Below, piece after piece: positions 63,758 through 64,000 of a stretch of DNA of 64,000 bases. Position 1 is the stretch's first letter, and each line of letters begins with the position of its first letter. The DNA is from Mugil cephalus. Its lineage: Eukaryota > Chordata > Actinopteri > Mugiliformes > Mugilidae. A model generated the notes under the pieces. The model made no database searches, had not been told where the DNA came from, and worked only from the letters and a program-made list of their open reading frames with translations. Made by a program: the position numbers and the translations under genes. The stretch spans positions 10,456,668 through 10,520,667 of the forward strand of contig NC_061777.1 in NCBI RefSeq assembly GCF_022458985.1. Reading direction: 5' to 3'.

Positions 63758-64000
63758 CATATATTGAAATGTCCGGCTTAGTTTTCTTTAGTGTTTATTT
63801 TTTTGGTGATTGCTCTTTCATTAATGCTCCTGTTTATTTAGTTTCCTCCTTTAATCATCTAATTATCAGTTTATTTGTTCCACTATTTCTAGATACATTT
63901 ATTTTTGTGTTATTCCCCACTCCCTCCAGACCTCTTTATTTACTCCAGGCGAGTCATAGGGTCATCTTATTGTTTGCTGGTTGATCAACATTCAGGGAAA

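Larger units (their letters stand above)
62068..64000. other. Intergenic, right end of window
   Basis: Only the AC and AAAT microsatellites and a poly-A tract near 63629 are recognised. A weak first-exon candidate near 63285-63330 is reported as a finding. Confidence 0.35.

Noticed and set aside
1-64000. CRISPR arrays, operons, bacterial promoters, phage or plasmid functions
   Set aside because: The sequence is clearly a vertebrate chromosome; no regularly spaced repeats or bacterial gene layout are present.
1-64000. tRNA, rRNA or known microRNA genes
   Set aside because: I looked for tRNA box A/B motifs and recalled microRNA sequences but saw nothing convincing; a covariance-model search was not possible.

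Overview
This is vertebrate nuclear DNA, almost certainly from a ray-finned fish and probably an acanthomorph. The genes have introns with GT/AG junctions. The repeats are typical of fish: Tc1/mariner and hAT DNA transposons, L2-type LINE pieces and many microsatellites. The proteins read as orthologues of human genes at 5q12.1. All identifications come from reading the sequence and from remembered protein families; no database search was run.

The left half (about 2.3-35.1 kb) holds four protein genes. SMIM15 (+; coding 4582-4806) encodes a 74-aa single-pass membrane protein. NDUFAF2 (-; four exons, 19152 down to 6473) encodes a 162-aa mitochondrial complex I assembly factor. ERCC8/CSA (+; twelve exons, 19588-28815) encodes a 401-aa WD40 repair protein. 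ELOVL7 (+; seven coding exons, 31880-33740) encodes a 294-aa fatty-acid elongase. Every exon junction was phased by hand, and all three multi-exon frames close exactly. NDUFAF2 and ERCC8 are divergent, with 435 bp between their start codons. That gap has the look of a compact bidirectional promoter: ETS, two opposed CCAAT boxes and a YY1-type ATGGCGGC. Gene order and relative orientations match my recollection of the human locus (SMIM15, NDUFAF2, ERCC8, ELOVL7).

Most non-coding sequence in the left half is NDUFAF2 intron 1, which is 9.1 kb. It has few recognisable transposons and several blocks that look like conserved regulatory DNA.

The right half (about 35-64 kb) contains no gene I can support. 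From 35.5 to 38.8 kb lies a transposon graveyard: an inverted Tc1-like fragment, a broken hAT transposase, and a long-ITR Tc1 element with a dead transposase and a LINE-tail insertion nested inside it. Further right are a hAT-type MITE, an L2 LINE piece, an internally deleted Tc1-like element, two more Tc1-like relics, an L2 3' end and another retrotransposon tail. DEPDC1B, next to ELOVL7 in human, was not found. Two weak first-exon candidates (about 44.5 and 63.3 kb) and some low-repeat blocks are noted as hypotheses. I found no novel multi-gene system; the most useful observations are the shared promoter, the in-frame upstream ORF of SMIM15, the nested transposons and the candidate regulatory blocks.
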